DNA of 64,000 nt from Thermomonas sp. (GCF_029945965.1 NZ_JAQSDO010000012.1:35253-99252), one strand, 5' to 3'; positions 29,204 through 39,639 are shown, numbered from the stretch's first letter. The notes: generated from the letters alone by a model not told the origin. Made by a program: numbers and translations.

Positions 29204-31561
29204 ATGTCGTTTGTCCATCTCCGCCATCGTCTCACCAAAGTCGCGCTGGCCGCCCTGATTCTGGCGATCTGCTTGCCCGCGAGCATGTCGGCCTTTGCCG
29301 CCGACATCGACCTGCCGCCGGTCGACCAGGTGTTCGTGCCGTCGGCCAAGGCGACTGCCCGCGACCGCATCGAGGTCAGCTGGAAAATCGCCGACGGTTT
29401 CTACCTGTATCGGCATCGCACCTCGGTCAAGGCCGATGCGGCATTCACGGGCGCCAGCCTCAGCCTGCCGAACGGCAACAAGCATCATGACGAATTCTTC
29501 GGCGATGTCGAAACCTATCGCGGATCGCTGACCGGCGTCCTGACCGGCATCGCCACCGACGGCGCGACCAGTACCACGCTGACCATCAAGTACCAGGGCT
29601 GCGCCGATGCCGGGGTCTGCTATCCGCCGCAGACCCGCACGCTGAAAGTCGCACTGCCGTCTGCCAGCGGCAGCAATACCGGTCTTGGCTTGCCACAACC
29701 CAGTGGCGGCGGACTGTTCGGGTTCGGAAATGCCGCCAGCACAGGCGCTGTGGATGCCGCGCCGCTACCGGAAGAGCGCGCCTTCACCGTGGAAGCGATT
29801 GCGGGCGACGGCAACAGCATCCTGCTGCGACTGACTCCGGCAACTGGTTATTACCTGTATCGCGACAAGCTGTCGGTCAAGCTCGACGCCGGTGCCGGTC
29901 TGTCGGCCACGCTGCCGCCAGCATCGAAACTGCCCAAGGCCACCGCGCATCGCGACGAGCACTTCGGCGACGTGGCGGTGTACTTCGACCAAGTCGAAAT
30001 CACCGTGCCTGTCGCCCGCTCGCAAACAGCTGCCGCCAAGGGCATGCTGATCGTGGGCCTGCAGGGCTGCCAGACCGGCGGCATCTGCTATCCACCGATG
30101 ACCCGGCGGCTGCCGATCGCATTGCCGGCGGGTGTGCTGACGCCAGTTGCCGAGATTCAGGCGGCAGCAACCGCTGATCAAACTTCGCAAGCATCGACAG
30201 AGCCGGTTTCGACATCATCTGCACCGCAAGACGTTGCGGATTCCGCCACATCTGACGCAAGTGCAGCGCCAACCGATGGCGATGTCGCCCGCACGCTGCC
30301 GCCGACCAGCGCCAACCTGACGCAATCCACGCCAGGCCTGCTGGCCTCGCTGCTGTTGGCCCTGCTCGGCGGCCTGATCCTCAACCTGATGCCCTGCGTA
30401 TTGCCGGTTCTGTCGCTGAAGGTACTGGCGCTGGCGCAAAGCGGCGAAAGCAAGCAGCGCGCGCGCCGGCATGCACTCTGGTACACGGCCGGCGTGCTGC
30501 TCAGTTTCATCGCGCTGGGTGCGCTCGCGCTGGCATTGCGCAAGGCGGGATTGGCGCTGGGCTGGGGCTTCCAGTTGCAGCAACCGCTGGTCGTCGCGGG
30601 ACTCGCGCTGGTGGTATTCGCCCTCGGCCTGAGCCTGTCCGGCCTGTGGTACGCCAATGTCGGCATCAGCCAGCGTGGCGGCGCCTTGATGCAGCGCAGC
30701 GGCGCCAGCGGCGATTTCTTCACCGGCGTGTTGGCGGTGGTGTTGGCCACCCCGTGCACCGCGCCGTTCATGGGTGCGGCGCTGGCGTATGCGTTCACCG
30801 GCCCGGCGCTGGGCGGCCTGCTTGTATTCGCGATGCTGGGACTCGGGCTTGCCTTGCCGTTCCTGTTAATTGGTTTCATCCCGGCGTTGGCGCAACGCTT
30901 GCCGAAACCCGGCGCGTGGATGGACACCTTCAAGCAGCTGCTGGCGTTCCCGCTGTATGCGACCGCGGCCTGGCTGGTCTGGGTGCTGGCCAAGCAGCGC
31001 GGCGCCGATGCGGTCGGGCTGTGGCTGGCGGCGGCCATCGCGCTGGCGTTGGCCGCATGGGCCTGGACGCAAGCGCGCAGCGGACGCAGCCGCGGCTGGC
31101 TGGCGCTGGCCTTGCTCGCCGCACTCGGCACGGCCTGGCCACTGGCCATGTTGCATCAGCTGGCGAAGCCGACGGATCGAGTGGCCGCCACCAGCAGCGA
31201 CGGCATCGAACATGTCGCCTATTCCGAGCAACGATTGGAAACATTGCGCAAGGAAGGGCGCGTGGTGTTCGTCAACATGACCGCCGACTGGTGCGTGAGC
31301 TGCAAGGCCAACGAAAAAGCGGTGTTCGCCCGCGACAGTTTCCGCAGTGCGATGCAGGCCGCTGGTGCGGTCTACATGACCGGTGACTACACTAATGTCG
31401 ATCCGGCGATCACCGCCTACCTGCAGGCGCACAAAGCAGTCGGCGTGCCGCTGTACGTGGTATATCCGCGCGGCGGCGGCGAGGGCCGGATCCTGCCGGT
31501 CATCGTCACCTCCGGCATCGTCGAAGATGCACTCAAGTGGGCCACCACCGGGCCGCCATGA
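29204..31561 (+). CDS. dsbD: Thiol:disulfide interchange protein DsbD with two alpha domains
   Basis: Carries reducing power from cytoplasmic thioredoxin to periplasmic partners. The 785-residue protein has a signal peptide ending AFA, then two consecutive alpha domains. The first has YQGCADAGVCYPP (Cys133, Cys139). The second has LQGCQTGGICYPP (Cys289, Cys295). A low-complexity linker (about 315-370) leads to the eight-helix membrane domain with LMPCVLPVLSLK and TPCTAPFMGAAL. The C-terminal thioredoxin domain has WCVSC. E. coli DsbD has 565 residues and one alpha domain, so the duplication explains most of the extra length. The stop overlaps the tlpA start. Confidence 0.95.
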   Translation: MSFVHLRHRLTKVALAALILAICLPASMSAFAADIDLPPVDQVFVPSAKATARDRIEVSWKIADGFYLYRHRTSVKADAAFTGASLSLPNGNKHHDEFFGDVETYRGSLTGVLTGIATDGATSTTLTIKYQGCADAGVCYPPQTRTLKVALPSASGSNTGLGLPQPSGGGLFGFGNAASTGAVDAAPLPEERAFTVEAIAGDGNSILLRLTPATGYYLYRDKLSVKLDAGAGLSATLPPASKLPKATAHRDEHFGDVAVYFDQVEITVPVARSQTAAAKGMLIVGLQGCQTGGICYPPMTRRLPIALPAGVLTPVAEIQAAATADQTSQASTEPVSTSSAPQDVADSATSDASAAPTDGDVARTLPPTSANLTQSTPGLLASLLLALLGGLILNLMPCVLPVLSLKVLALAQSGESKQRARRHALWYTAGVLLSFIALGALALALRKAGLALGWGFQLQQPLVVAGLALVVFALGLSLSGLWYANVGISQRGGALMQRSGASGDFFTGVLAVVLATPCTAPFMGAALAYAFTGPALGGLLVFAMLGLGLALPFLLIGFIPALAQRLPKPGAWMDTFKQLLAFPLYATAAWLVWVLAKQRGADAVGLWLAAAIALALAAWAWTQARSGRSRGWLALALLAALGTAWPLAMLHQLAKPTDRVAATSSDGIEHVAYSEQRLETLRKEGRVVFVNMTADWCVSCKANEKAVFARDSFRSAMQAAGAVYMTGDYTNVDPAITAYLQAHKAVGVPLYVVYPRGGGEGRILPVIVTSGIVEDALKWATTGPP

Positions 31562-32202
31562 ACAAATCCAATCTGCGCATCGTGCTTGTAGCCGTGGTCG
31601 CCGCCCTTGCCGGTGCGGGCGCAAGCGTGTACTTCGACCCCACCATCGCCACCCGCCTGGCCAGCACCGAGCCCGGCCAGCGGGTGCTGGGCGCCGTGCT
31701 GAAATCGCGGGCACCAACGCCACCGGAAGGCGTGATCGTCGCAGAACGTGGCGACATCGTGCCGGCCATGACCCTTGCCGATGCCAGTGGCGCCTCCACC
31801 CGCATCCCGAAGGCATGGGCGGGCAAGCCGACGCTGGTGAACCTGTGGGCGACATGGTGTGCTCCCTGCCTCAAGGAAATGCCGGAACTGCAGGCCTTCG
31901 CCGACGAACAGTCGGCCAATGCCAAAAAGGCCTTCGCCGGCGAGCAAGGTGCCAATGGCATCCAAGTCATCGGTATCGCGCTGGATGATGCAACTAACGT
32001 GCGCGACTTTCTGCAGCAGCATCGAATCTCCTATCCCACCTTGGTCGATGCCCCAGGTCCGGCCGACGCGGGCGTGCGCCTTGGCAATCCGGCCGGCGTG
32101 CTGCCCTACACAATCCTGGTATCTGCCGAGGGCCGGCTGTTGAAAACGAAAATCGGGCCATTCGACGACAAACGGGACATAGAGGAATGGGCAAAGCCGT
32201 GA
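31558..32202 (+). CDS. TlpA/ResA-like membrane-anchored thioredoxin
   Basis: A 214-residue protein with one N-terminal membrane anchor ([21 protein letters not shown]) and a periplasmic thioredoxin-fold domain. The active site is WATWCAPCLKEMPEL (Cys101, Cys104), and the cis-proline segment is GVLPYTILV. It is likely a periplasmic disulfide reductase fed by the DsbD encoded immediately before it; the two overlap by ATGA. The downstream client (cytochrome c maturation or another process) cannot be told. ATG 31558 was chosen over codons inside dsbD. Confidence 0.92.
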   Translation: MNKSNLRIVLVAVVAALAGAGASVYFDPTIATRLASTEPGQRVLGAVLKSRAPTPPEGVIVAERGDIVPAMTLADASGASTRIPKAWAGKPTLVNLWATWCAPCLKEMPELQAFADEQSANAKKAFAGEQGANGIQVIGIALDDATNVRDFLQQHRISYPTLVDAPGPADAGVRLGNPAGVLPYTILVSAEGRLLKTKIGPFDDKRDIEEWAKP

Positions 32203-32247
32203 TGTGGATTAGAGTTGCGACTCAAACGCGCGTTTAAAGTTTCGTAA

Positions 32248-32267
32248 TTCGGCGAAACTTCGCCGAA
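32248..32267. promoter_or_regulatory. Inverted repeat between tlpA and aroQ
   Basis: TTCGGCG and CGCCGAA form a perfect 7-base stem around AAACTT in the 125-base gap between tlpA and aroQ. A 12-base palindrome, AAACGCGCGTTT, lies just before it. There is no T-run, so this is at best a weak terminator or a regulatory hairpin in a leader. Confidence 0.3.
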
Positions 32268-32327
32268 CTGGACAGCATTGCCGCATTGCGGGACACTGCC
32301 GGCCCGCTTCCGGATCCTCCGTCGTCG

Positions 32328-32768
32328 ATGGCGCAACTGCTCGTCCTGCATGGCCCCAACCTCGATCTGCTCGGCACCCGCGAGCCGGAGGTCTATGGCC
32401 GAACCACGCTTGAGCAAATCAACGACGAGCTGCGCAGCCGCGCACAAGCCGCCGGCCACGACCTGCTGGACCTGCAGTCCAATGCCGAACACGTGCTGAT
32501 TGAACGCGTGCATGCCACCCGCACCGACGGCACCGTTTTCATCCTGATCAACCCGGCCGCGTTCACGCATACCTCGGTGGCGTTGCGCGACGCTCTGGCT
32601 GCGGTCGCGATTCCATTTATCGAAATCCATTTGTCGAACCCGCACGCCCGCGAAGCGTTTCGCCGCCAGAGCTATTTCAGCGACTTGGCGGTCGGCGTGA
32701 TCTGCGGCTTCGGCGCCGACTCCTACCGCTACGCCCTTGACGCCGCGCTGGCGCGGCTCGAGGCCTGA
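32328..32768 (+). CDS. aroQ: 3-dehydroquinate dehydratase, type II
   Basis: Third step of the shikimate pathway. The 146-residue protein opens with [24 protein letters not shown], and has [33 protein letters not shown] and [11 protein letters not shown]. All type II dehydroquinase landmarks are present, including the catalytic tyrosine in EVYG and the catalytic histidine in EIHLSN. ATG 32328 was chosen over the TTG at 32286. Coupling of aroQ to accBC is common in gammaproteobacteria, and only 16 bases separate them here. Confidence 0.97.
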   Translation: MAQLLVLHGPNLDLLGTREPEVYGRTTLEQINDELRSRAQAAGHDLLDLQSNAEHVLIERVHATRTDGTVFILINPAAFTHTSVALRDALAAVAIPFIEIHLSNPHAREAFRRQSYFSDLAVGVICGFGADSYRYALDAALARLEA

Positions 32769-32784
32769 CCAAGAGGTATCCCTG

Positions 32785-33285
32785 ATGGACCTGCGCAAGA
32801 TCAAGAAGCTGATCGACCTGCTGGAAGAATCCAACCTGTCCGAAATCGAGATAAAGGAAGGTGAGGAATCTGTTCGTCTGGCCCGCATGCCCTCACAGCC
32901 AATGAATGCCGGCGGGATGGTGCAGCCCACGCCGGTTCATTACGCGGCTCCGGCTGCGCAGATGCCAAACGCGTCGGCGATGCCAATGCAGTCTCCGGTC
33001 GATGCCGCCACTGGCGGCAGCCACAAGCCGCACGGCAGCGAACTGCCGGCTGGCCACGTGGTGCGCGCACCAATGGTCGGCACCTTCTATGCCAGCCCGT
33101 CGCCGGAGAAACCCGTATTCGTCAGCATTGGCCAGGCAGTCCAGGCCGGCGAGACGCTGGGAATTATTGAGGCGATGAAGATGTTCAACCCGATCGAAGC
33201 CGATGTGTCCGGCACCGTGCTGGCAATCCAGTGCGAGAGCGGGCAGCCGGTCGAGTTCGACCAGCCTCTGTTCGTCATCGGCTGA
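32785..33285 (+). CDS. accB: Acetyl-CoA carboxylase biotin carboxyl carrier protein
   Basis: Carries biotin between the carboxylase and transferase of acetyl-CoA carboxylase, the entry to fatty acid synthesis. The 166-residue protein starts [23 protein letters not shown]. It has a Pro/Ala/Met-rich linker (about 35-85) and a C-terminal biotinyl domain with the biotin attachment motif [12 protein letters not shown]. The thumb region is conserved (YASPSPEKP). An AGAGGT site precedes the ATG. Six bases separate it from accC. Confidence 0.98.
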   Translation: MDLRKIKKLIDLLEESNLSEIEIKEGEESVRLARMPSQPMNAGGMVQPTPVHYAAPAAQMPNASAMPMQSPVDAATGGSHKPHGSELPAGHVVRAPMVGTFYASPSPEKPVFVSIGQAVQAGETLGIIEAMKMFNPIEADVSGTVLAIQCESGQPVEFDQPLFVIG

Positions 33286-33291
33286 TCGGCG

Positions 33292-34659
33292 ATGCTGGAT
33301 AAAGTCGTCATCGCCAACCGCGGCGAGATCGCGCTGCGCATCCTGCGCGCCTGCCACGCGCTTGGCATCCGCACGGTGGCCGTGCATTCCACGGTCGACC
33401 GCAACCTCAAGCACGTGGCGATGGCGGATGAATCGGTCTGCATCGGCCCGGCGCCCTCGTCGGACAGCTACCTCAACATGGCCTCGATCATTGCCGCCGC
33501 CGAGGTCACCGACGCCCAGGCCATCCATCCCGGCTACGGCTTCTTGTCGGAGAACGCCAATTTCGCCGAACGGGTCGAGCAATCCGGCTTCATCTTCATC
33601 GGCCCCAGGCCCGAAACCATCCGTTTGATGGGCGACAAGGTCGAGGCGATCCGCGCAATGAAGGCCGCCGGCGTGCCCTGCGTGCCCGGCAGCGGTGGCC
33701 CGCTTGGCGACGATGCCGCGACCAACATCCAGATTGGCGGCGAGATCGGCTACCCGGTGATCGTCAAGGCGGCCGGCGGTGGTGGTGGCCGCGGCATGCG
33801 CGTGGTGCAGACCGAGGCCGCGCTGGCCACGGCGGTCGCCACCACCAAGTCCGAGGCCAAGGCAGCGTTCGGCAACGACATGGTCTACATGGAGAAATTC
33901 CTGGAGAACCCGCGCCATGTGGAGATCCAGGTGCTCGCCGATGGCCAGGGCAACGCGATCCACTTGGGCGAGCGCGATTGTTCGATGCAACGCCGACACC
34001 AGAAGGTGGTCGAAGAAGCGCCCGCACCCGGCATCAGTGAGCAACAACGCGCGGAGATCGGCAAGGTGTGCGTGGAAGCCTGCATCCGGATTGGTTACCG
34101 CGGCGCCGGCACCTTCGAGTTCCTTTACGAGGACGGCCGCTTCTATTTCATCGAAATGAACACCCGCATCCAGGTCGAACATCCGGTCACCGAGATGGTC
34201 ACCGGGATTGATCTGGTCCGCGAACAATTGCTGATCGCCTCCGGCCAGAAGCTTTCGATCAGGCAATCCGACGTGGTCATGCGCGGCCATGCAATCGAGT
34301 GCCGGATCAATGCCGAGGACCCGGACAACTTCATGCCTTCACCCGGCCTGGTCACTCACTTCCATTCGCCGGGCGGCCCGGGCGTGCGGGTGGATTCGCA
34401 CATCTACGAAGGCTACCGGGTGCCGCCGAACTACGACTCGATGATTGGCAAGCTCATCGTGCATGGCGCCGACCGTGCACAGGCGATTGCGCGCATGCGC
34501 GTGGCGCTCAGCGAAATGGTGGTGGACGGCATCAAGACCAATGTGCCGCTGCAGCAGCGCATCCTGACCGACAAGGGTTTCGAGGCTGGTGGCCAGAACA
34601 TCCATTACCTGGAAAAGCGCCTGGCCGAACGCAAGGAAAAGACGCTCTCGATCCTCTGA
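33292..34659 (+). CDS. accC: Biotin carboxylase subunit of acetyl-CoA carboxylase
   Basis: ATP-dependent carboxylation of biotin on AccB. The 455-residue ATP-grasp enzyme starts [22 protein letters not shown]. It has the glycine-rich ATP loop [57 protein letters not shown] and the C-terminal [13 protein letters not shown]. Length and order are canonical, and it is followed by 72 bases before an unrelated exported-protein gene. Confidence 0.98.
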   Translation: MLDKVVIANRGEIALRILRACHALGIRTVAVHSTVDRNLKHVAMADESVCIGPAPSSDSYLNMASIIAAAEVTDAQAIHPGYGFLSENANFAERVEQSGFIFIGPRPETIRLMGDKVEAIRAMKAAGVPCVPGSGGPLGDDAATNIQIGGEIGYPVIVKAAGGGGGRGMRVVQTEAALATAVATTKSEAKAAFGNDMVYMEKFLENPRHVEIQVLADGQGNAIHLGERDCSMQRRHQKVVEEAPAPGISEQQRAEIGKVCVEACIRIGYRGAGTFEFLYEDGRFYFIEMNTRIQVEHPVTEMVTGIDLVREQLLIASGQKLSIRQSDVVMRGHAIECRINAEDPDNFMPSPGLVTHFHSPGGPGVRVDSHIYEGYRVPPNYDSMIGKLIVHGADRAQAIARMRVALSEMVVDGIKTNVPLQQRILTDKGFEAGGQNIHYLEKRLAERKEKTLSIL

Positions 34660-34731
34660 CAAACGGTGTCCGGTTTCGAGGCGTTTTTCCGCTAATACCG
34701 GATACCGAACAACCCCTGCCCGGAGCGTCCC

Positions 34732-36051
34732 ATGCAACGCCGCAAGATCGTCGCCATTGCAGTTTCCACGGCGCTCACCACCGTGCTCGCGGCCCTGCCC
34801 GCCGCCAGCCAGCAGGGCAAGACCCCGCCAACCAACCTCTACATCGATGTTTCAACCCACAACATGGCCGGGATGCCGGACATCGGCGGCATGATGGGCG
34901 GTCTGGGCGGCTTCATGGCCCGCAGGATGGGCGGCGCGGACGCCAGCAAGCCGACCTACCCGACCACGCACGGCATCGGTGGGCTGTCTGGGCAATACCT
35001 CGACATCGCCCTGCACAACGCGCTCAAGCCTGGTGTCGAAGCGCAGGACCAGGTGCCGGCCGGGTTGAACCTCGGCAATGCGCTGACCCTGATCCCCATT
35101 GAACCGACGACTTCCGCGCCGAGCCAGGGCAATAGTTCGCCGGGCAAGATCCCGGATGTCGAAATGAAGATTTCCGAATACTGGGGTTGCGGTGCTACCG
35201 TCCGGCCGGGCCAACCAAAAATCACCACGATCAAGGTCAAGGGCGGCACGCTCGACGGCAAGGGCGGCATGCGGGGCATGGATTTCAAGACCACTGGCAG
35301 CATGTCCAAGGGCCTGTTCGCGCCGGATCGCGACATCGACCTCAAGCCGGGCTATGTCTACTGGCCGAACCGCAAGGATGGCAAGCAAGTCCCCAGCGGC
35401 GCACGGTTGGCCGGTGACCACAAGATGGTCGGCGACGGCATTCCGGACTCGATGCAGTTCCAGGTCCAGCAGGCTTCGGACTTCATGCCGAAGCTCGCCC
35501 TGCGCTCGCAAGGTGAAATGTCCGACGCGGTCAACCTGAGTTGGCCCACGGTGGATCGCGCACGCGCGTACTTCATCACCGGCATGCACATGGAAGTGAC
35601 CGGCCAGAACTCCTACAACATGGTCATCTGGAGCAGTGCCGATGTGGCCGGCGCCGGCAGCGACCTGCACGCCTTCCTGACCGGCAGTTACATCGACAAA
35701 TGGCTGAAGCAGAAAGTGCTGCTTCCTTCGAGCGCCACCAGTTGCACCATTCCCAAGGGCATCTTCGCCGGTGCTCCAGGCAGTCAAGGCGCTATGCCGG
35801 GCATGTTGATGATGACTGCCTACGGCCCGGAAAGCTGGATTACCTATCCGCCCAAGCCGGCCGACGTGAAAAAACCGTGGAACCCGGAATGGAGCGTGCG
35901 CCTGCGCGCGAAATCCACCGCCACCGCGATCCTTGGCCTGGACCTGGGCAACATGCAGCCGGGTAACGAAGGCGAGGACGGCGAGCAACAGCAACAGCCA
36001 CAGAAACGACCGTCGATGAAGGGTCTGCTGAAGGGCATCCTCGGCGGCTGA
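34732..36051 (+). CDS. Exported protein of unknown function, Met/Gly-rich
   Basis: I do not recognise this 439-residue protein. It has a signal peptide (RRKIVAIAVSTALTTVLAALPAASQ). Next comes a Met/Gly-rich stretch (MAGMPDIGGMMGGLGGFMARRMGG, about 46-68). The rest is mainly beta-type sequence with a central block ISEYWGCGATVRPGQPKI containing one cysteine, and a second cysteine in SATSCTIPKG. The C-terminus is polar (EGEDGEQQQQPQKRPSMKGLLKGILGG). It is probably periplasmic or surface-associated, and a disulfide between the two cysteines is possible. It sits between accC and prmA, an otherwise housekeeping run, with its own ribosome site (GGAGCG). Confidence 0.8.
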   Translation: MQRRKIVAIAVSTALTTVLAALPAASQQGKTPPTNLYIDVSTHNMAGMPDIGGMMGGLGGFMARRMGGADASKPTYPTTHGIGGLSGQYLDIALHNALKPGVEAQDQVPAGLNLGNALTLIPIEPTTSAPSQGNSSPGKIPDVEMKISEYWGCGATVRPGQPKITTIKVKGGTLDGKGGMRGMDFKTTGSMSKGLFAPDRDIDLKPGYVYWPNRKDGKQVPSGARLAGDHKMVGDGIPDSMQFQVQQASDFMPKLALRSQGEMSDAVNLSWPTVDRARAYFITGMHMEVTGQNSYNMVIWSSADVAGAGSDLHAFLTGSYIDKWLKQKVLLPSSATSCTIPKGIFAGAPGSQGAMPGMLMMTAYGPESWITYPPKPADVKKPWNPEWSVRLRAKSTATAILGLDLGNMQPGNEGEDGEQQQQPQKRPSMKGLLKGILGG

Positions 36052-36130
36052 GACACTGCTTCGCATGCGTGGGGCTTGCCCTGACCCGGCAAGCCGGTAA
36101 CCATGGATGCAGCCCTCTATCTGCATCCAT

Positions 36131-37045
36131 ATGCCTTTTCTGCAACTCAGCCTGCCTTGCACCGAAGCACAACAGCCGCGCTACGAGCGTGCGCTTGAAG
36201 ACGTGGGCGCACTCGCAGTCACCCTGCAGGATGCGCATCTGGACGCCGCCGACGAACAGGCGATCTTCGAACCCGGCGTCGGCGAATTGCCGCTCTGGCA
36301 CGAGATGCAGCTGACCGCCCTGTTCGAGGCAGATGCTGACGGCTTGCTGCTTCTGGCCGCGCTGGAAGCCTTCGACCCCGAACTCGACTGGACCCAACTA
36401 CGCTTCGAGAAGATCGAGGATCAGGATTGGGAACGTGCCTGGCTGGACCAGTTCCATCCGATGCAGTTCGGAGCGCGCACCTGGATCGTGCCGTGGAACC
36501 ACGACTTGCCCGCTGACGCCGACAATCCGGACGCTGCAGTCGTACGCCTCGATCCCGGCCTCGCCTTCGGTTCCGGAACACATGCGACCACTGCACTCTG
36601 CCTGCAATGGCTGGATGAACTCGCGGGGCGCGGCGAGCTACAGGGTCGCGAAGTGCTCGACTTCGGCTGCGGCAGCGGCATCCTCGCGCTCGCCGCATTG
36701 CGGCTGGGTGCGGCGCGCGCGGTCGGCGTCGACAACGATCCGCAAGCCTTGATCGCCACCGCCGACAACGTTGCGCGCAATGGCCTGGCCATCGACACGT
36801 ATCTGCCGCAGGACGAACCCGTCGCGACCTATCCGATAGTGATTGCGAACATCCTGGCCTCGGCGCTGGACATGCTTGCCGACACACTTGCCGCACGGGT
36901 CGCACCCGCGGGCCGCATCGCGATGTCGGGCATCCTGTCCGGGCAAGAAGACGAATTGCTGCAGCGCTACGGCGCCTGGTTCGACGAGCTGCGCGTGACC
37001 CGCCAGGAAGACTGGGTCCGCATCGACGGCGTGCGTCGCGCATGA
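36131..37045 (+). CDS. prmA: Ribosomal protein L11 methyltransferase
   Basis: Trimethylates ribosomal protein L11 using SAM. The 304-residue protein has the N-terminal substrate-recognition domain ([27 protein letters not shown]). The catalytic domain carries [35 protein letters not shown] (motif I) and [17 protein letters not shown] 36131 matches the usual start (MPFLQL). An in-frame codon at 36107 is possible but extends beyond the family. Its stop overlaps the next start by ATGA. Confidence 0.95.
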   Translation: MPFLQLSLPCTEAQQPRYERALEDVGALAVTLQDAHLDAADEQAIFEPGVGELPLWHEMQLTALFEADADGLLLLAALEAFDPELDWTQLRFEKIEDQDWERAWLDQFHPMQFGARTWIVPWNHDLPADADNPDAAVVRLDPGLAFGSGTHATTALCLQWLDELAGRGELQGREVLDFGCGSGILALAALRLGAARAVGVDNDPQALIATADNVARNGLAIDTYLPQDEPVATYPIVIANILASALDMLADTLAARVAPAGRIAMSGILSGQEDELLQRYGAWFDELRVTRQEDWVRIDGVRRA

Positions 37046-37548
37046 GCCGCGCCCCGAGTTTCGTCGAAGCCCCGGCGCCACCGCGCCGCCGCGTCGGCGA
37101 GTGGAGCGCCCTGGTCGTGCTGGCCTTGCTGCTCGCGGGGCAACTGTTCTTCAGCGAACGCGCGCGGCTGGCGGCCAATGCGCAATGGCGGCCAGTGGTA
37201 ACGGCTGTATGCGATGTCACGGGTTGCAACGTGTCGGCCTGGCATGAACCCGATGCGTTCGCGATGCTCTCGCGCGACGTGATCGCAGTACCCGGCCGTT
37301 CCGGCGTGCTGCGCGTGCAAGCCAGCATCCGCAATGATGCGCGCTGGTCGCAGCCTTGGCCGGTGCTGGTGCTCAGCCTCTCCGATGCGAACGGCCGCCT
37401 GCTCGGCAGCCGCCGCTTCATGCCGGGCGACTACCTGGGCCGCACGCCTGACACCGCGTTGCTGAAGGCCGGGCAGGCGGCGCAACTGGCGTTCGACATC
37501 ATCGAACCGGCACCCGGCGTGGTCGCCTTCGATTTCCGTTTCGAGTAG
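37042..37548 (+). CDS. DUF3426 protein, membrane-anchored
   Basis: A 168-residue protein with one membrane segment near residues 22-40 ([20 protein letters not shown]) and a periplasmic DUF3426-like domain ([54 protein letters not shown]). Many DUF3426 proteins also carry an N-terminal MJ0042-type zinc ribbon. Here the N-terminus is too short and has no CxxC pair, so this is a reduced form or the ribbon was lost. It is co-translated with prmA by a four-base overlap. Function unknown. Confidence 0.82.
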   Translation: MSRAPSFVEAPAPPRRRVGEWSALVVLALLLAGQLFFSERARLAANAQWRPVVTAVCDVTGCNVSAWHEPDAFAMLSRDVIAVPGRSGVLRVQASIRNDARWSQPWPVLVLSLSDANGRLLGSRRFMPGDYLGRTPDTALLKAGQAAQLAFDIIEPAPGVVAFDFRFE

Positions 37549-37742
37549 TTCGACCGGTCATCCACCTGAGTTAGCTCATGTCGGCCAGCCGGCTGGTGCG
37601 CTCATCCTGCACAACCTGCAGACGATCACAAATATTTGCCGATGAATGCGGCAAGCCAGCGACATTCGAAAGCGCATCGCGTTAAACTGGCCACCGCGCA
37701 TCGATGGTTGAACTCGATGCAGCATCGCAACGAGGGCCCCGC

Positions 37743-38003
37743 TTGAACGTCACCGCCGACCGTCCGGACGCCAACCGCGCGCCATTGCGCGACCATGTTG
37801 CAACCTCCGTGCGCCGTTACTTGCGCGACCTCAACGGTTGCGGCACCGACGACCTGTACAACATCGCGCTGCGCGAACTCGAGATCCCGTTATTCATCGA
37901 AGTGCTGCAGCATTGCGATGGCAACCAGAGCCGCGCGGCAGCCATGCTCGGCATCCATCGCGCGACGCTGCGGAAGAAGTTGCGCGACTACAACATGGGC
38001 TGA
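37743..38003 (+). CDS. fis: DNA-binding protein Fis
   Basis: Nucleoid-associated regulator that bends DNA and affects rRNA, tRNA and growth-phase genes. The C-terminal helix-turn-helix reads [27 protein letters not shown], almost identical in pattern to E. coli Fis. The central part ([30 protein letters not shown]) also aligns. The preferred start is TTG 37743, because GAGGG lies 6 bases upstream and this gives 86 residues. The alternative ATG 37704 gives 99 residues but has no ribosome site. It precedes purH as in other Xanthomonadaceae. Confidence 0.93.
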   Translation: MNVTADRPDANRAPLRDHVATSVRRYLRDLNGCGTDDLYNIALRELEIPLFIEVLQHCDGNQSRAAAMLGIHRATLRKKLRDYNMG

Positions 38004-38017
38004 AAGCAAGCCGCCGC

Positions 38018-38023
38018 TATAAT
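38018..38023 (+). promoter_or_regulatory. Candidate -10 box of purH
   Basis: A perfect TATAAT lies 29 bases before the purH start, in the 49-base gap after fis. No good -35 hexamer was found at 16-18 bases, so this may be an activator-dependent promoter. Read-through from fis is equally possible. Confidence 0.35.
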
Positions 38024-38052
38024 TCGCGCTTCCCCGCAGTAACAACTCCCCG

Positions 38053-39639
38053 ATGACTATCCAACACCTGTCCGGCCCTTCCGTGACCGTGCGTCGCGCC
38101 CTGTTGTCCGTGTCCGACAAGACCGGCCTGCTCGACCTTGCCCGCGTGCTTGCCGCGCATGGCGTGGAACTGCTGTCCACCGGTGGCACTGCCAAGGCGC
38201 TGCGCGATGCCGGCCTTGCAGTGAAGGATGTCAGCGAAGCAACCGGCTTTCCCGAAATGATGGATGGCCGGGTCAAGACCCTGCATCCGATGGTGCATGG
38301 CGGGCTTCTAGGGCGTGCCGGGACCGACGACGCGGTGATGGCGCAATACGGCATCGAGAAGATCGACCTGCTGGTGTTGAACCTGTATCCGTTCGCAGCG
38401 GTTTCGGCCAACCCAGACAGCAGCTTCATGGACGTGATCGAGAACATCGACATCGGCGGCCCGGCGATGCTGCGCAGCGCGGCGAAGAACTTCGCCCGTG
38501 TTGCCGTTGCCACTGATCCATCGCAGTACGCCGGCATCATCGATGAGATGAATGCGAACGATGGCGCGCTGTCAAGCAAGATCCGCTTCGACCTTGCTGT
38601 GGCTGCATTCAACAATGTCGCCTTCTACGATGCCTGCATCAGCAACCACCTCTCCGCAATCCAGGCCGATGGCGCGCAAGCGCTGTTCCCCGCGCAGAAC
38701 AACAGCAATTTCGTCAAGGTGATGGATCTGCGCTACGGCGAGAACCCGCACCAGCACGGCGCGTTTTACCGCGACCTGTGGCCGGTGCCGGGCACGCTGG
38801 CGACTTTCACCCAGTTGCAGGGCAAGGAACTGAGCTTCAACAACATGGGCGATGCCGATGCAGCATGGGAATGCGTGCGCCAGTTCGAACTGCCGGCCTG
38901 CGTGATCGTCAAGCATGCCAATCCTTGCGGCGTCGCACAGGGCATCGGTTGTGCAGATACCTACGAAGCGGCCTACGCCACCGACCCGACCTCGGCGTTC
39001 GGCGGGATCATCGCGTTCAACACCAAACTCGACGCAGCGACGACGAAAGTGATTCTTGATCGCCAGTTCGTCGAGGTGCTGATCGCGCCGGACTATGACG
39101 ATGATGCTCTGGCCTATGCGAAGAAGAAGGCCAACGTGCGCGTGCTCAGGATTCCGCACGGCGACGGCAAGAACAACATCGACGTCAAGCGCGTCGGCTC
39201 CGGCCTGCTGATGCAGACCAGCGACATCCGCGAGGTCGGCCGCGATGAATTGAAAGTGGTAACCAAGCTCGCCCCGACCGAGGAACAATTCAACGACCTG
39301 CTGTTCGCATGGCGCGTAGCCAAGTACGTGAAGTCCAACGCAATTGTCTATGCGCGAAATCAGCACACGATTGGCGTCGGCGCCGGCCAGATGAGCCGCG
39401 TGTATTCGGCGCGTATTGCCGGAATCAAGGCGACCGACGCCGGCCTGCAGGTCGAAGGATCCGTGATGGCCAGCGATGCATTCTTCCCGTTCCGCGACGG
39501 CATCGACGCCGCTGCCGAGGCCGGGATCAAGGCGGTGATCCAGCCGGGCGGCTCGATGCGCGATGCCGAGGTGATCGCCGCAGCCGATGAACATGGCTTG
39601 GCGATGGTGTTCACCGGCATCCGCCACTTCCGGCATTGA
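38053..39639 (+). CDS. purH: Bifunctional AICAR formyltransferase/IMP cyclohydrolase
   Basis: Last two steps of IMP synthesis. The N-terminal cyclohydrolase domain (about 1-200) has [27 protein letters not shown] and [16 protein letters not shown]. The C-terminal formyltransferase domain has [35 protein letters not shown] and the [12 protein letters not shown] stretch. The length of 528 residues is canonical. It ends five bases before the purD start, so the two form an operon. Confidence 0.98.
   Translation: MTIQHLSGPSVTVRRALLSVSDKTGLLDLARVLAAHGVELLSTGGTAKALRDAGLAVKDVSEATGFPEMMDGRVKTLHPMVHGGLLGRAGTDDAVMAQYGIEKIDLLVLNLYPFAAVSANPDSSFMDVIENIDIGGPAMLRSAAKNFARVAVATDPSQYAGIIDEMNANDGALSSKIRFDLAVAAFNNVAFYDACISNHLSAIQADGAQALFPAQNNSNFVKVMDLRYGENPHQHGAFYRDLWPVPGTLATFTQLQGKELSFNNMGDADAAWECVRQFELPACVIVKHANPCGVAQGIGCADTYEAAYATDPTSAFGGIIAFNTKLDAATTKVILDRQFVEVLIAPDYDDDALAYAKKKANVRVLRIPHGDGKNNIDVKRVGSGLLMQTSDIREVGRDELKVVTKLAPTEEQFNDLLFAWRVAKYVKSNAIVYARNQHTIGVGAGQMSRVYSARIAGIKATDAGLQVEGSVMASDAFFPFRDGIDAAAEAGIKAVIQPGGSMRDAEVIAAADEHGLAMVFTGIRHFRH

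Noticed and set aside
30866..31855. Minus-strand 329-codon frame opposite dsbD and tlpA
   Set aside because: Spans two genes antisense and has no motif.
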